Source: Paraktedonobacter sp035294465 (GTDB lineage Bacteria > Chloroflexota > Ktedonobacteria > Ktedonobacterales > Ktedonobacteraceae). Taken from it: a DNA stretch of 14,331 nt. A model generated the notes under the pieces. That model saw only the letters and a list, made by a program, of their open reading frames with translations, did no database searches and was not told the origin of the DNA. Made by a program: the position numbers and the translations under genes. Each line of letters opens with the position of its first letter. Position 1 is the stretch's first letter. Shown here piece by piece: positions 6,959-13,996 of the stretch. The DNA is taken from assembly GCA_035294465.1 (NCBI GenBank), contig DATGKW010000253.1, positions 1-14,331 on the forward strand, read 5' to 3'.

Positions 6959-7945
6959 TTACAGGCTTTCAAAGCTGGCCAGATGCGTGCTATGCCAACG
7001 CCAGGCGGTTTCCAGGATAGTATCCAGGCCATACTGGGCCTTCCAGCCTAGCTCGCGTTCGGCTTTGCTACAATCGGCCCAGATGGCCGCCGGATCGCCC
7101 GGACGGCGCGGTTGGTACTCGACTTTGAAATCGACGCCGCTGACGCGTTTAGCTGCCGTGACGACTTCCTGGACGCTATATCCTGTACCGGTGCCCAGGT
7201 TGTAAGCTGTGCTGCGATCTTCGCGGGTCAGTTGCTCTAAGGCTTTGACGTGCGCAGTAGCCAGGTCTACAACGTGGATATAGTCGCGAATGGCGGTGCC
7301 GTCGCGGGTTGGGTAATCGGTGCCGAAAACTCCAATCGAGGGGGCGACGCCCAGGGCAGCCTTCATCACCAGCGGGATGAGGTTGTGAGTGTGGTCCCAA
7401 TTCTCACCCAGGCTGTTATCCAGCGCTGCGCCGGCTGCGTTAAAGTAGCGCAGCGAACTGGAACGAATACCTTTCGTGACGTCATACCACTTGAGGATGG
7501 TCTCGCCCATCAGCTTCGTTTCTCCGTAGACGCTTTCCGGGTGGACCGGCGCGTCCTCAGAGACAGGGAGGTGCTCCGGCGTGCCAAAAATAGAGCAGCT
7601 TGAGGAAAAGACAATAAAACGCGTGTGGTGGCGCACCATCGCGTCAAGCAGCGCAACTGTGCCGCCTACATTGGTGCGAAAGTAGTCCCCCGGCCTCTTC
7701 ATCGATTCGCCCGGCGCTTTGAGGGCCGCAAAGTGTATCACCGCCTCTGGTTTCTCCTGTTGAAAGAGTCGCTCCAATAGCTCATCGTCGGTAATACTCC
7801 CCTGCCACAGTGGAATATTACCCACTGCCTGTTTACTACCAGCTTCCAATGTATCGAGCACCAGCGTCTCATAGCCGGCTTTGATTAACTCGCGTGTGGT
7901 GTGCGAGCCAATATAGCCCGCTCCTCCAGTGACCAGAACCTTCAT
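6959..7945 (-). CDS. galE: UDP-glucose 4-epimerase
   Basis: Full-length (328 residues) extended short-chain dehydrogenase. NAD-binding GGAGYIGS is at 7-14. The active site is FSSSCSIFG (113-121), with the catalytic Ser in the usual SSS segment, and Y140-x-x-x-K144 in YGETK. LRYFNAAGA and RDYIHVVDLA are the GalE-type substrate-pocket motifs. It interconverts UDP-glucose and UDP-galactose in the cytoplasm, feeding glycan synthesis or the Leloir pathway. GAAGGG lies 8 nt before the ATG. It follows the GT4 gene on the same strand by 128 bp but appears to have its own promoter in that gap. No galT or galK is near, which points to supply of UDP-galactose for glycans more than galactose catabolism. 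Confidence 0.95.
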   Translation of the reverse strand: MKVLVTGGAGYIGSHTTRELIKAGYETLVLDTLEAGSKQAVGNIPLWQGSITDDELLERLFQQEKPEAVIHFAALKAPGESMKRPGDYFRTNVGGTVALLDAMVRHHTRFIVFSSSCSIFGTPEHLPVSEDAPVHPESVYGETKLMGETILKWYDVTKGIRSSSLRYFNAAGAALDNSLGENWDHTHNLIPLVMKAALGVAPSIGVFGTDYPTRDGTAIRDYIHVVDLATAHVKALEQLTREDRSTAYNLGTGTGYSVQEVVTAAKRVSGVDFKVEYQPRRPGDPAAIWADCSKAERELGWKAQYGLDTILETAWRWHSTHLASFESL

Positions 7946-7966
7946 ATCTCTATCCCTTCTATATAA

Positions 7967-7999
7967 TATACTGAGCAGTTTGCTTTTGTACTCAGTATA
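7967..7999. promoter_or_regulatory. Inverted repeat overlapping the galE promoter
   Basis: TATACTGAG (7967-7975) and CTCAGTATA (7991-7999) are perfect 9-bp arms around a 15-nt centre. The right arm contains the -10 of the predicted galE promoter. The layout fits an operator bound by a dimeric regulator; a hairpin in the leader is the alternative. Confidence 0.5.
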
Positions 8000-8002
8000 G
8001 CA
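7994..8002 (-). promoter_or_regulatory. Predicted extended -10 promoter for galE
   Basis: On the minus strand TGCTATACT gives a TGn extension plus a -10 five of six to consensus. No -35 is recognisable, as is common for extended -10 promoters. The expected start is near 7987, about 42 nt before the galE ATG. A second -10-like TATATT lies at 7970-7965. Confidence 0.45.
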
Positions 8003-8005
8003 CAG

Positions 8006-8023
8006 GCGGGTCTGCTCGCCCGC
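8006..8023. repeat. Small GC-rich hairpin downstream of the GT4 gene
   Basis: GCGGG (8006-8010) and CCCGC (8019-8023) form a 5-bp stem with an 8-nt loop, 50 bp after the GT4 stop on the minus strand and just before the galE promoter. No T tract follows. It may attenuate read-through into galE. Confidence 0.25.
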
Positions 8024-8073
8024 ATGACCCGCGCTCTTACTCAGGATAAAAGGATGGGGAGAGTTTCTCTCAG

Positions 8074-9342
8074 TCAGACGGGCAGCGCCGCGTTCTCCGC
8101 TGTCTCGCTCAAGACGTCTTCGTACACCTCGCGCATGAGGTTGGCCACGTTCTGCCAGCTATATTGCAGAACGGAGGCGCGGGCGGCTGAGCGCATAGCC
8201 TCTAAGGTGGCTGGGGAGCGCATGAGGCTGTCGAGGCGTTCGGCGAAGAAGCCGGGGCAGCGCGGGACCAGATAGCCGGTCTGGCCCTGGCGAAGAATGG
8301 TCATTAAGCCTCCGGCGCGGGTGGCGACGACGGGTGTGCCACATGCCAGCGATTCAACAGCGGCTAGGCCGAAGCTTTCGTGATATGAGGGGATGACAGT
8401 CACATCGGCGGCGCTATACAGGTCCGGCAGTTCTTCTTGCGGACGCGCACCAAGAAAATGGACGCGTCTCTGGATGCCCAGGTTGCAGGCCAGGCGGCGC
8501 AATTTCTCCATCTCTGGATCGCCGGCGAGATTACCACCTACGAGAACGAGTTGCGCTCTCTTCTGCATCATGGCCGCAGCCTTAAGAAAGACATCCGGCC
8601 CTTTGAACGGGTCGAGTCGCCCGACGAAGAGTAGCACTGGCAGATCATTTCTCAAGCCATGCCGGGTGCGGGCCTGCTGACGATCACGGGGCGCGAAACG
8701 TTGCAGATCGACACCGCAGGGAATCACCTCGACCTGTCCGGCGGTCGCGCCACAGTGGCGGATCATTTGCGCGCGCTCGTCGAGGGTGGTAGCGATGATG
8801 CGGTCGGCCTGCTGGATCAACTGGCGTTCCATTTCCAGGCGCAGAGCCGGTTCGGCCTCCGCCGGATTGGCCAGTTGTTTGAGATGGGCCAGGGTGTGGA
8901 ACATCGTAAGATGAGGCACGCGCCAGCGGCGGGCAAGCTGCTGACCGGCCACGCCGGAGAGCCAGTAGTGGCTGTGCAGAAGGTGATAGGCCCGGCGTTC
9001 GTGTCGGGCAAAATCCTCAACCTGGCGCGCAAAGGCTGGCAGATATTGATAGAGATCGTGTTTGTGGATGGGAGCAACAGGCCCGGCCTCGATATGGATC
9101 ACGCGCACGCGTGGAGCAAGCTGGACAATTTCGGGCTGAGCGGCCTGCGTACGGCGAGTGAAAATGTCAACGGTGCAGTGGGAGCGGCCCAGTTCGCGGG
9201 CCAGTTCGCGGATATAGACATTCATGCCTCCGGCGTCTTGCGCGCTCCCCGGCAGTACCAGCGGAGACGTATGGACGCTGAGCATGGCAATAGCATGGCT
9301 CATAGAAGAAAACAAATCCTTTCTACGCGTGTTGTGGGACAT
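8074..9342 (-). CDS. GT4-family glycosyltransferase (MshA/sucrose-phosphate-synthase-like)
   Basis: GT-B fold retaining glycosyltransferase of 422 residues. The acceptor domain begins LSVHTSPL and carries DAGGMNVYI (36-44), the glycine-rich motif typical of MshA and sucrose-phosphate synthase relatives. The donor domain has GRLDPFKG (241-248; R242 and K247 are the usual diphosphate contacts) and the EX7E motif from E322 to E330 in HESFGLAAVE. It uses a nucleotide-sugar donor in the cytoplasm; the acceptor is not readable, and mycothiol synthesis should not be assumed. Two starts are possible. The ATG at 9342 directly follows the stop of a small leader ORF but lacks its own ribosome site. The ATG at 9303 gives 409 residues, fits relatives that start a few residues before LSVHTSP, and has AGAAAGGA upstream at a rather long spacing. 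galE is downstream on the same strand. Confidence 0.9.
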   Translation of the reverse strand: MSHNTRRKDLFSSMSHAIAMLSVHTSPLVLPGSAQDAGGMNVYIRELARELGRSHCTVDIFTRRTQAAQPEIVQLAPRVRVIHIEAGPVAPIHKHDLYQYLPAFARQVEDFARHERRAYHLLHSHYWLSGVAGQQLARRWRVPHLTMFHTLAHLKQLANPAEAEPALRLEMERQLIQQADRIIATTLDERAQMIRHCGATAGQVEVIPCGVDLQRFAPRDRQQARTRHGLRNDLPVLLFVGRLDPFKGPDVFLKAAAMMQKRAQLVLVGGNLAGDPEMEKLRRLACNLGIQRRVHFLGARPQEELPDLYSAADVTVIPSYHESFGLAAVESLACGTPVVATRAGGLMTILRQGQTGYLVPRCPGFFAERLDSLMRSPATLEAMRSAARASVLQYSWQNVANLMREVYEDVLSETAENAALPV

Positions 9343-9402
9343 TTAGTGATTGCAGATGCGCGGCCAGCAGCCCTCGCTTGCTACTAGTGGATTTGGTAGC
9401 AT
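9343..9402 (-). CDS. Possible 19-codon leader ORF abutting the GT4 start codon
   Basis: An ATG at 9402 is preceded, 9 nt away, by a strong GGAGG within GAAAGGAGG (9412-9416 on the plus strand reads CCTCC). It opens 19 sense codons and stops with TAA at 9345-9343. The next three bases are the ATG of the long GT4 frame (TAAATG), so terminating ribosomes could restart there. The peptide begins MLPNPLVAS and shows no run of one amino acid as in classical attenuation leaders. No homology is claimed. Translation is inferred from the ribosome site and the junction only. Confidence 0.4.
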   Translation of the reverse strand: MLPNPLVASEGCWPRICNH

Positions 9403-9485
9403 TGCCGTTTGCCTCCTTTCGGTACGCACTTCTTTTGACTTCATTTAGCAAAAACAATTGGCGGCGCGGAAAAATTCTCAAACAT

Positions 9486-9495
9486 ATCATATACT
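9486..9495. promoter_or_regulatory. Overlapping divergent -10-like elements between GT4 and M20 genes
   Basis: TATACT on the plus strand (9490-9495) and TATGAT on the minus strand (9491-9486) overlap in the 129-bp gap between the leader ORF and the peptidase gene. Neither has a good -35 at the right distance, so this is a weak prediction. Confidence 0.25.
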
Positions 9496-9531
9496 GTAGA
9501 TTATTCTATCGAGAGAGAGGAAGAGGGAGCG

Positions 9532-10683
9532 ATGGCATTGACCCCTGTAGCCCTGGAACGGCTGCGATCTGCGGCGCAGACCCATATCGAGGCAATCGCC
9601 GATCTGGCGTGGCGTATCTGCGAGGTACCGGCGCCTACCGGCCAGGAACTTGAGAGAGCACGCCTGGTGGCTTCGCTGTGGCGGGAGCGCGGCTATACCC
9701 CGGAGATTGATGCCGTGGGCAATGTCTATGTCAGGAGACGCGGCGGCGCGCAAGGTGGCCCGCTCCTGATGCTTCTGGCGCACACCGATACGGTTTTTCC
9801 TGCTTCGACGCCCCTGGTGATTAAACGCGAGGGGGATGTGCTCTATGGTCCGGGCATCAGCGATAATAGCGTGGGCGTGGCGACGATGCTGCACACCTTT
9901 GACCTGCTAGATGAACTCAAGATCGAGACGGCTACCGATATCATCGCCGTGGCGAACGTGGGTGAAGAAGGGCTGGGCAACTTGCTGGGAGCGCGGACTG
10001 CTGTTGAGCGTTATCGCGAGCAGTTAGGCGCGGTGCTGGTGATCGACGGCGGCCTGGGTCATGTCACGCACGGTGCGGTTGGCTCCAAACGCTGGCGCAT
10101 CGTTGTGCGCGGTCCGGGCGGGCACTCGTATGGCGCGTTCGGCACGCCCAGCGCCATTCACGGCCTGGGGAGAATCATCGCCGCCCTGGCCGATCTCCAG
10201 GTGCCACAAAAGCCCAAGACGACCTTTAATGTCGGGGTCATTGGGGGCGGGACCAGCATAAATACTATCGCTGCCGAAGCCTGGGCCTTGCTCGATATGC
10301 GCTCCACCGACGTAGAAGCGCTCAAGCAACTGGCCGAGCAGGCGCGTCAGGTGATCGAGCAGAGCGTGGGCGCGGGCCTGACTAGCGAAATCGAGGTGCT
10401 GGGCGAGCGGCCTGCCGGTCTGCACAGCTTATCCAGCCCGCTGGTTCAGCTTGCTGGCGAAACGCTGCGCTGGTTGGGCATGGAGCCGCGCTACGGTTCA
10501 TCTAGCACCGATGCCAATATTCCCATCAGCCTCGACATTCCGGCGGTCTGCGTCGGCGTGACCCACGGCGAGCACGCGCACACTCTTCAGGAGTTTTTCT
10601 TGATCCCGCCGCTCGGCCAGGGGCTGGCCCAGATTGCGCGGCTTACCATCGAGGCCAGCCAGATGCTTGTGGAATCGCAATGA
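9532..10683 (+). CDS. M20-family zinc metallopeptidase (PepT/ArgE-like)
   Basis: A 383-residue M20 peptidase with two expected zinc sites. LLAHTDTVFP (81-90) gives H84 and D86; GPGISDNSVG (106-115) gives bridging D111; NVGEEGLGN (142-150) gives the general base E145 and ligand E146; IDGGLGH gives D172; the last ligand is in HGEHAHT (345-351). The inserted dimerisation domain, about 185-290, begins with the GPGGHSYGA segment (194-202). Family members cleave small peptides or deacylate N-acyl amino acids in the cytosol; the GGHSYG and GTSINTIA elements are closest to tripeptidase-like members. No signal peptide is seen. A purine-rich ribosome site (GAGGAAGAGGGAG) precedes the ATG. It is transcribed divergently from the GT4 gene. 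Confidence 0.92.
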   Translation: MALTPVALERLRSAAQTHIEAIADLAWRICEVPAPTGQELERARLVASLWRERGYTPEIDAVGNVYVRRRGGAQGGPLLMLLAHTDTVFPASTPLVIKREGDVLYGPGISDNSVGVATMLHTFDLLDELKIETATDIIAVANVGEEGLGNLLGARTAVERYREQLGAVLVIDGGLGHVTHGAVGSKRWRIVVRGPGGHSYGAFGTPSAIHGLGRIIAALADLQVPQKPKTTFNVGVIGGGTSINTIAAEAWALLDMRSTDVEALKQLAEQARQVIEQSVGAGLTSEIEVLGERPAGLHSLSSPLVQLAGETLRWLGMEPRYGSSSTDANIPISLDIPAVCVGVTHGEHAHTLQEFFLIPPLGQGLAQIARLTIEASQMLVESQ

Positions 10684-10774
10684 GACGAAACAATGCACAA
10701 ACTGCCAGAGAGAGCCGATTTATCATGCTCTGCTGCGCGGCAACGAGCGTGATCGGCTTGCTACTACAACGAAA

Positions 10775-10800
10775 CGCCCGCTATATTCATCAGGCGGGCG
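10775..10800. terminator. Hairpin terminator between convergent M20 and zinc-ribbon genes
   Basis: CGCCCGC (10775-10781) and GCGGGCG (10794-10800) form a perfect 7-bp GC stem with a 12-nt loop. On the minus strand it is followed by TTTCGTTG, a modest T-rich tail, so it best serves the zinc-ribbon gene that ends at 10899. On the plus strand it could also halt the peptidase transcript. The rest of the 215-bp gap shows no gene. Confidence 0.55.
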
Positions 10801-10898
10801 CGGTTCTTAGGGGATTGCTGTTGGGTAGGCGTTCCCCGATAAAGATGTACGCCGAAGCAACTCTTTCTGGCAGTTTTTGTGCAGACAGGCAGATGCAA

Positions 10899-12275
10899 TC
10901 ACGAGGCCGGGAAGATCGCCAGGCGTTCAAAGGTTGCCTGCGCTCCGGCTGCCACTTTGGCAACGTTCGAGACAAAAAGTGCGATAGTGCCGCTTTTATA
11001 GGTATCGTCGGTAAAATTGGCAACAGTTGTTCCATTCACGATGAAGGTCAGCAGCGGCCCTTTCGCGATGATCGTCAGATGGTTCAGTTGTCCCTTTGGC
11101 CCGATGGCATTATTTGGTCCCGATGATTTCAGGGGAATGCTTTGCGATTGGCCGTTGGCGTCCAGCGTTCCTTTGTAAATGACGAACGAGCCGTCTCCGT
11201 AGACCTCGAAGCGATAGTACAGGCCCAGCACGCTGCCCTGGGTGGAGGCCCCGCGAATGTAAACGCCGTAGCCATTGGCGGGATCGCCCTCTGTCAGACC
11301 TGCGTCCACGTCCAGACGAAAATCGCTGTAGATTTTTCCGCCGGGCAGCAATTCCTGGAAAATTTCGTTGTTGTCGGACTCCAGCAGTAGCTTGCCGTTG
11401 TTGGTAAGCGTGACTTTGGCCCCTGGCGGATTGGTCAGATCCCAGCCAGCGTTGTTGTTGGTGAACATATCGCGAAACAGAGGCGTGCCGGTGGGGGTTG
11501 CGATGGTGAGAGCATTCTGGGTCGTGTTCGCGTTGTTTTGATGGCGGATGAAACGGTAAGCGCCGTAGCCGCCCGCGCCTATCACAGCAACCAGCAGCAC
11601 GATAATGACAGCGACCACCAGCCCGTGAGGGCGTTTTTTCTCCTCATCCTCGTCCTCCTCATCCGGCCTCTTCATCCAGGCCGGTCTGGCGGCAGGATTG
11701 TTCAAAAGCCTTTGCGATGGAGAACTAAAAGCCGTTTGCTGTGTGGCCGTAAAAAAACTATTGTTGAGCGAAGATTGATTGAGATTTTGCTGAAAACCTG
11801 AACCTGCAAAAGAGTTAGTGAAAAGAGATTGATTCTGCCCTGAGAAGCCAGTTCCGTTGCCGGGTCCAAAGCCATTCTGCCCTAAGAGGCCGGTCCCATT
11901 GCCAAAGCCGCCCGGCGAAAACTGCTGAGGGGGCGGCGATTGATTCTGCCCGGCGAACAGGCTATTTTGCGGCTGTGGTTGCGACCAGGAGCTTGCCTGT
12001 TCCATTGAACCCCACGCCGGCGCGGAGGCTCCCAGGCTGCCAGAGGGGTTGGACCAGGCCCCATTGCCCGGCATCGGGATTTGAGGAGATTGAGGCGGCT
12101 GTGCTCCCCGCAGTGGGCCGGATGCCGCCTGCTGGGGCATCCCAAACGGTTGTCCCTGGGGCGGTGGATTATAGGCCCCACAGCGGCTGCACTGGCTCTC
12201 TTTGAGGGCCAGAGGGGCACCGCAGCGCATGCAAGGCCGCGTCATCGCTCCGCTAAAAGGATAGCTCGAAGACAT
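10899..12275 (-). CDS. Zinc-ribbon, low-complexity, single-TM protein with lectin-like extracellular domain
   Basis: Function unknown; 458 residues in four parts. An N-terminal zinc ribbon has C15-x2-C18 and C29-x2-C32. Residues about 35-195 are rich in Gly, Asn, Gln, Pro, Ser and Phe, with repeated GQN(Q/G) and GNGTG units, and probably disordered. An acidic then basic stretch (204-218) precedes one transmembrane helix (about 219-240). The C-terminal domain (about 266-458) looks all-beta: FRDMFTNNNAGWDL near its start, then GYGVYIRG and YYRFEVYGDGSFVIYKG, resembling the concanavalin-like/DUF1080-type folds of sugar-binding or glycan-hydrolase modules. Charge pattern predicts ribbon and linker inside and the beta domain outside. 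GGAGG stands 8 nt before the ATG. The architecture is well seen; any role in sensing or adhesion is inference. Confidence 0.85.
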   Translation of the reverse strand: MSSSYPFSGAMTRPCMRCGAPLALKESQCSRCGAYNPPPQGQPFGMPQQAASGPLRGAQPPQSPQIPMPGNGAWSNPSGSLGASAPAWGSMEQASSWSQPQPQNSLFAGQNQSPPPQQFSPGGFGNGTGLLGQNGFGPGNGTGFSGQNQSLFTNSFAGSGFQQNLNQSSLNNSFFTATQQTAFSSPSQRLLNNPAARPAWMKRPDEEDEDEEKKRPHGLVVAVIIVLLVAVIGAGGYGAYRFIRHQNNANTTQNALTIATPTGTPLFRDMFTNNNAGWDLTNPPGAKVTLTNNGKLLLESDNNEIFQELLPGGKIYSDFRLDVDAGLTEGDPANGYGVYIRGASTQGSVLGLYYRFEVYGDGSFVIYKGTLDANGQSQSIPLKSSGPNNAIGPKGQLNHLTIIAKGPLLTFIVNGTTVANFTDDTYKSGTIALFVSNVAKVAAGAQATFERLAIFPAS

Positions 12276-12376
12276 ACAAAAAACCTCCAGTCAAGGGACC
12301 ACTACCATTACAACGCTGAGTGTCGCATATTTGTCGCTCGCTTGTCTATCACGGTAGTATATTTGGGTATCTAACT

Positions 12377-12613
12377 CTATTCTGCCGCTCGTAATAGCTC
12401 GTAGAGCCGGCAAGGATGGAGGGGTATTTCGCGCACATGTAGGCCATAAGTGGCCAGAGCGTCATCGAGTGCCGAGGCGAACAGCGCAGGCACAAGAATC
12501 GCCCCGGCCTCGCAGGCTCCTTTGACTTCCAGGGGATTCAGCGGCGAGGACGTCTCTACGTGATCGACTACAATAGGCGGGATTTCGGTCGCTGCTGGCA
12601 GCAGATAATCCAT
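12377..12613 (-). pseudogene. C-terminal remnant of a CoxL/xanthine dehydrogenase molybdenum-binding subunit
   Basis: The 78 residues match the extreme C-terminus of the large molybdopterin subunit of the xanthine dehydrogenase/CO dehydrogenase family: MDYLLPAATEIPP, then HVETSSPLNPLEVKGACEAGAI, then the ALDDALATYG helix and the LHPCRLYELL ending. In the family these segments read approximately as MDYLLPTA, SPLNPLGVKGxGEAG, ADAL and PxxPxRV. The VKG-x-x-E element carries the Glu that acts as catalytic base in intact enzymes. Family members are about 750-800 residues, so roughly nine tenths is missing. Without an ATG the frame continues five codons upstream as homologous-looking NQNF, then meets TAA. 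No Shine-Dalgarno precedes the ATG and no medium (FAD) or small (2Fe-2S) subunit gene is near. It is most likely a decaying gene fragment. Confidence 0.75.
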
Positions 12614-12751
12614 GAAGTTCTGGTTGATCCGTTATCCCTCTTCACCAAAAGCCCTTCTTCTCTCTCATGCATGCCAGTTTACTTCCCCAAGGGGCGGAAC
12701 GTGAAACAAAAAGAGCGATTTCTTTCTCAAAACAAACGCGTGGGTAGCATG

Positions 12752-12771
12752 TTCCATTGGAATCCACGTGG
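12752..12771. promoter_or_regulatory. Two adjacent palindromes just before the hydrolase ribosome site
   Basis: TTCCA-T-TGGAA (12752-12762) and CCACGTGG (12764-12771) are both perfect palindromes separated by one base. They end three bases before the AGGAG of the hydrolase gene. They may be binding sites for a regulator. No good -35/-10 pair was found in 12614-12751. Confidence 0.3.
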
Positions 12772-12785
12772 TGAGGAGAATCTCT

Positions 12786-13796
12786 ATGGCATGGCTTGCG
12801 AGTATAGCCGCGTCTCTCGCGGTGGCTGGTCTGGCGACTGGAAGTGTTATGTGGCTTCTTGGGCGTCGCTTCGTTAAGGAGTTTACCCGTCCTGGTATCA
12901 CGGTTGAGCAAGGGACGCCGCAATGGGGCGGCTGGACCTTCCCTGAGGGGCTGAGCGAGCCTCCCAGGGAATTGCAGCGGGCCGTGATGTTCCATGCGGC
13001 TGACGGAGTACTCCTGCGCGGCGAGTTTTGGGCACAAACGCACAGCGCGCCGACGATTATTATCAGTCACGGATTTCATCTACCCAGTTATCACTTTCGC
13101 TCCGTAGCCGCGCTGGAATACGCGCATGGGGTGAACATTTTCCTCTTCGATTATCGCGGACACGGGAAAAGCTCGCTCACGCCCACCACCTGTGGTAATG
13201 CAGAGATCAAGGATCTTGTTGCTGCTGTCGAGGTGGCAACAAACCAGGCAGAAACCACGCAAGGCCAGGTCTATATTCATGGGTTTTCTATGGGGGCCGC
13301 AGTTGCGCTTTTGCTGCCGCCCCATCCTGCTATCGCTGGTATTATCGCCGATAGTCCCTACGCGCGTCTGGACGAGATGATCTGTCTGCTCATCAGGCGG
13401 ATCCTTGATCAGGAAATAACGAGATGGCATCATCTGGGCATGGTTGCTCGCCCCTTTCTTCCCGCGCTGACACGCCTGACGGTGCTCAGTGGACAACTCT
13501 TGTTTCACGCGCGCTACCGCTATCCCCTGATCGCGCGTCCTGACCAGGCAATCGGTGGTCGGGTCAGCAAGCAGAAGGCGAACCGGCTGGAAACGCTCTT
13601 GCCTCGTATTCTCTTAATCCACGCGGAGAACGATCCACTTATCGCACTCCATCACGCTCGCCGCCTGGTCGCGGCAGCACGCGCAGCCGGACGCGCCATT
13701 CAAGTCTACTATACGCCCTGTGCTATCCACTGTGGTTCCTACGGACATGATCCTCAGCGGTACATGGCTCTGCTTCAGGGGTTCGTAGCGCTGTGA
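12786..13796 (+). CDS. Membrane-anchored alpha/beta hydrolase
   Basis: A 336-residue alpha/beta-hydrolase with an N-terminal signal-anchor helix (about residues 2-25) followed by RRFVKEF, so the catalytic domain is probably outside the membrane. Motifs: oxyanion-site ISHGFH, FDYRGHGKSS after strand beta-4, nucleophile elbow HGFSMGAA with Ser168, acid Asp283 in HAENDPL, and the likely catalytic His315 in HCGSYGHDP. It belongs to the large group of serine-aminopeptidase/lipase-like (S33-type) hydrolases; substrate unknown. I start at the ATG 12786 because AGGAG lies 7 nt upstream. An in-frame GTG at 12768 would place this ribosome site inside the gene. It is divergent from the coxL remnant. Confidence 0.85.
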   Translation: MAWLASIAASLAVAGLATGSVMWLLGRRFVKEFTRPGITVEQGTPQWGGWTFPEGLSEPPRELQRAVMFHAADGVLLRGEFWAQTHSAPTIIISHGFHLPSYHFRSVAALEYAHGVNIFLFDYRGHGKSSLTPTTCGNAEIKDLVAAVEVATNQAETTQGQVYIHGFSMGAAVALLLPPHPAIAGIIADSPYARLDEMICLLIRRILDQEITRWHHLGMVARPFLPALTRLTVLSGQLLFHARYRYPLIARPDQAIGGRVSKQKANRLETLLPRILLIHAENDPLIALHHARRLVAAARAAGRAIQVYYTPCAIHCGSYGHDPQRYMALLQGFVAL

Positions 13797-13841
13797 GAAA
13801 TTCAGGAATTTTCAGGGCTGGACGCCGAGATATTTTGGTGG

Positions 13842-13847
13842 TATACT
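13842..13847 (+). promoter_or_regulatory. Predicted extended -10 promoter for the double zinc-finger gene
   Basis: TATACT (13842-13847) is preceded by TGG, giving an extended -10. A -35-like TGGACG (13819-13824; four of six) stands 17 bp upstream. The expected start is near 13854, so the mRNA leader would be about 143 nt, the longest deduced in this window. Confidence 0.6.
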
Positions 13848-13858
13848 CTGGTTTGTAA

Positions 13859-13942
13859 CTGTCACGTGCAGGTGTTGCTCCGAGAAGATGAACTCAGGTG
13901 CGAGAGCGAGCAAATTGCTTGAGGTAACGGTGCGCACGACAG
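13859..13942 (+). ncRNA. Possible structured 5' leader of the double zinc-finger gene
   Basis: CTGTC-ac-GTGC (13859-13869) can pair with GCACGACAG (13934-13942) to close a domain of about 84 nt; the helix is nine pairs with a two-base bulge. Inside it, CGAGC-AAATT-GCTTG (13907-13921) can form a hairpin. The domain would begin about five nt after the predicted start of transcription and end 55 nt before the start codon. I do not recognise it as a known riboswitch family. Folding is judged by eye. Confidence 0.35.
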
Positions 13943-13996
13943 AGGAACCGCGCGTTTCTACATACCTTTTAGCATAGTGAGAAAGAGGAGAACACC

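Noticed and set aside
4920..7945. A single functional operon or defence-type cluster around the ROK, S51, SatP-like and galE genes
   Set aside because: Strands alternate and each transcription unit has its own control region. None of the products belongs to a known defence or mobile-element family, so no joint system is supported.
8659..9387. A 242-codon open frame on the plus strand opposite the GT4 gene
   Set aside because: It is antisense to conserved glycosyltransferase motifs, has no family features and no clear ribosome site; treated as a shadow.
12696..12721. GGAAC...CGATTT as an ECF sigma promoter for the hydrolase
   Set aside because: The spacer is 15 nt, shorter than usual for ECF promoters, and the -10 part is a poor match.
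12768..12785. GTG start for the hydrolase at 12768
   Set aside because: It would put the AGGAG ribosome site inside the gene. The ATG at 12786 has that site at the correct distance and begins directly at the hydrophobic anchor.
12642..13079. A 145-codon minus-strand frame overlapping the hydrolase start
   Set aside because: It overlaps the conserved hydrolase N-terminus and is low in recognisable features. I checked whether it might carry more of the coxL gene and saw no match.
13798..13812. AAATT-CAGG-AATTTT hairpin after the hydrolase stop as a terminator
   Set aside because: The stem is five A-T pairs only and the T run is four bases; too weak to call.
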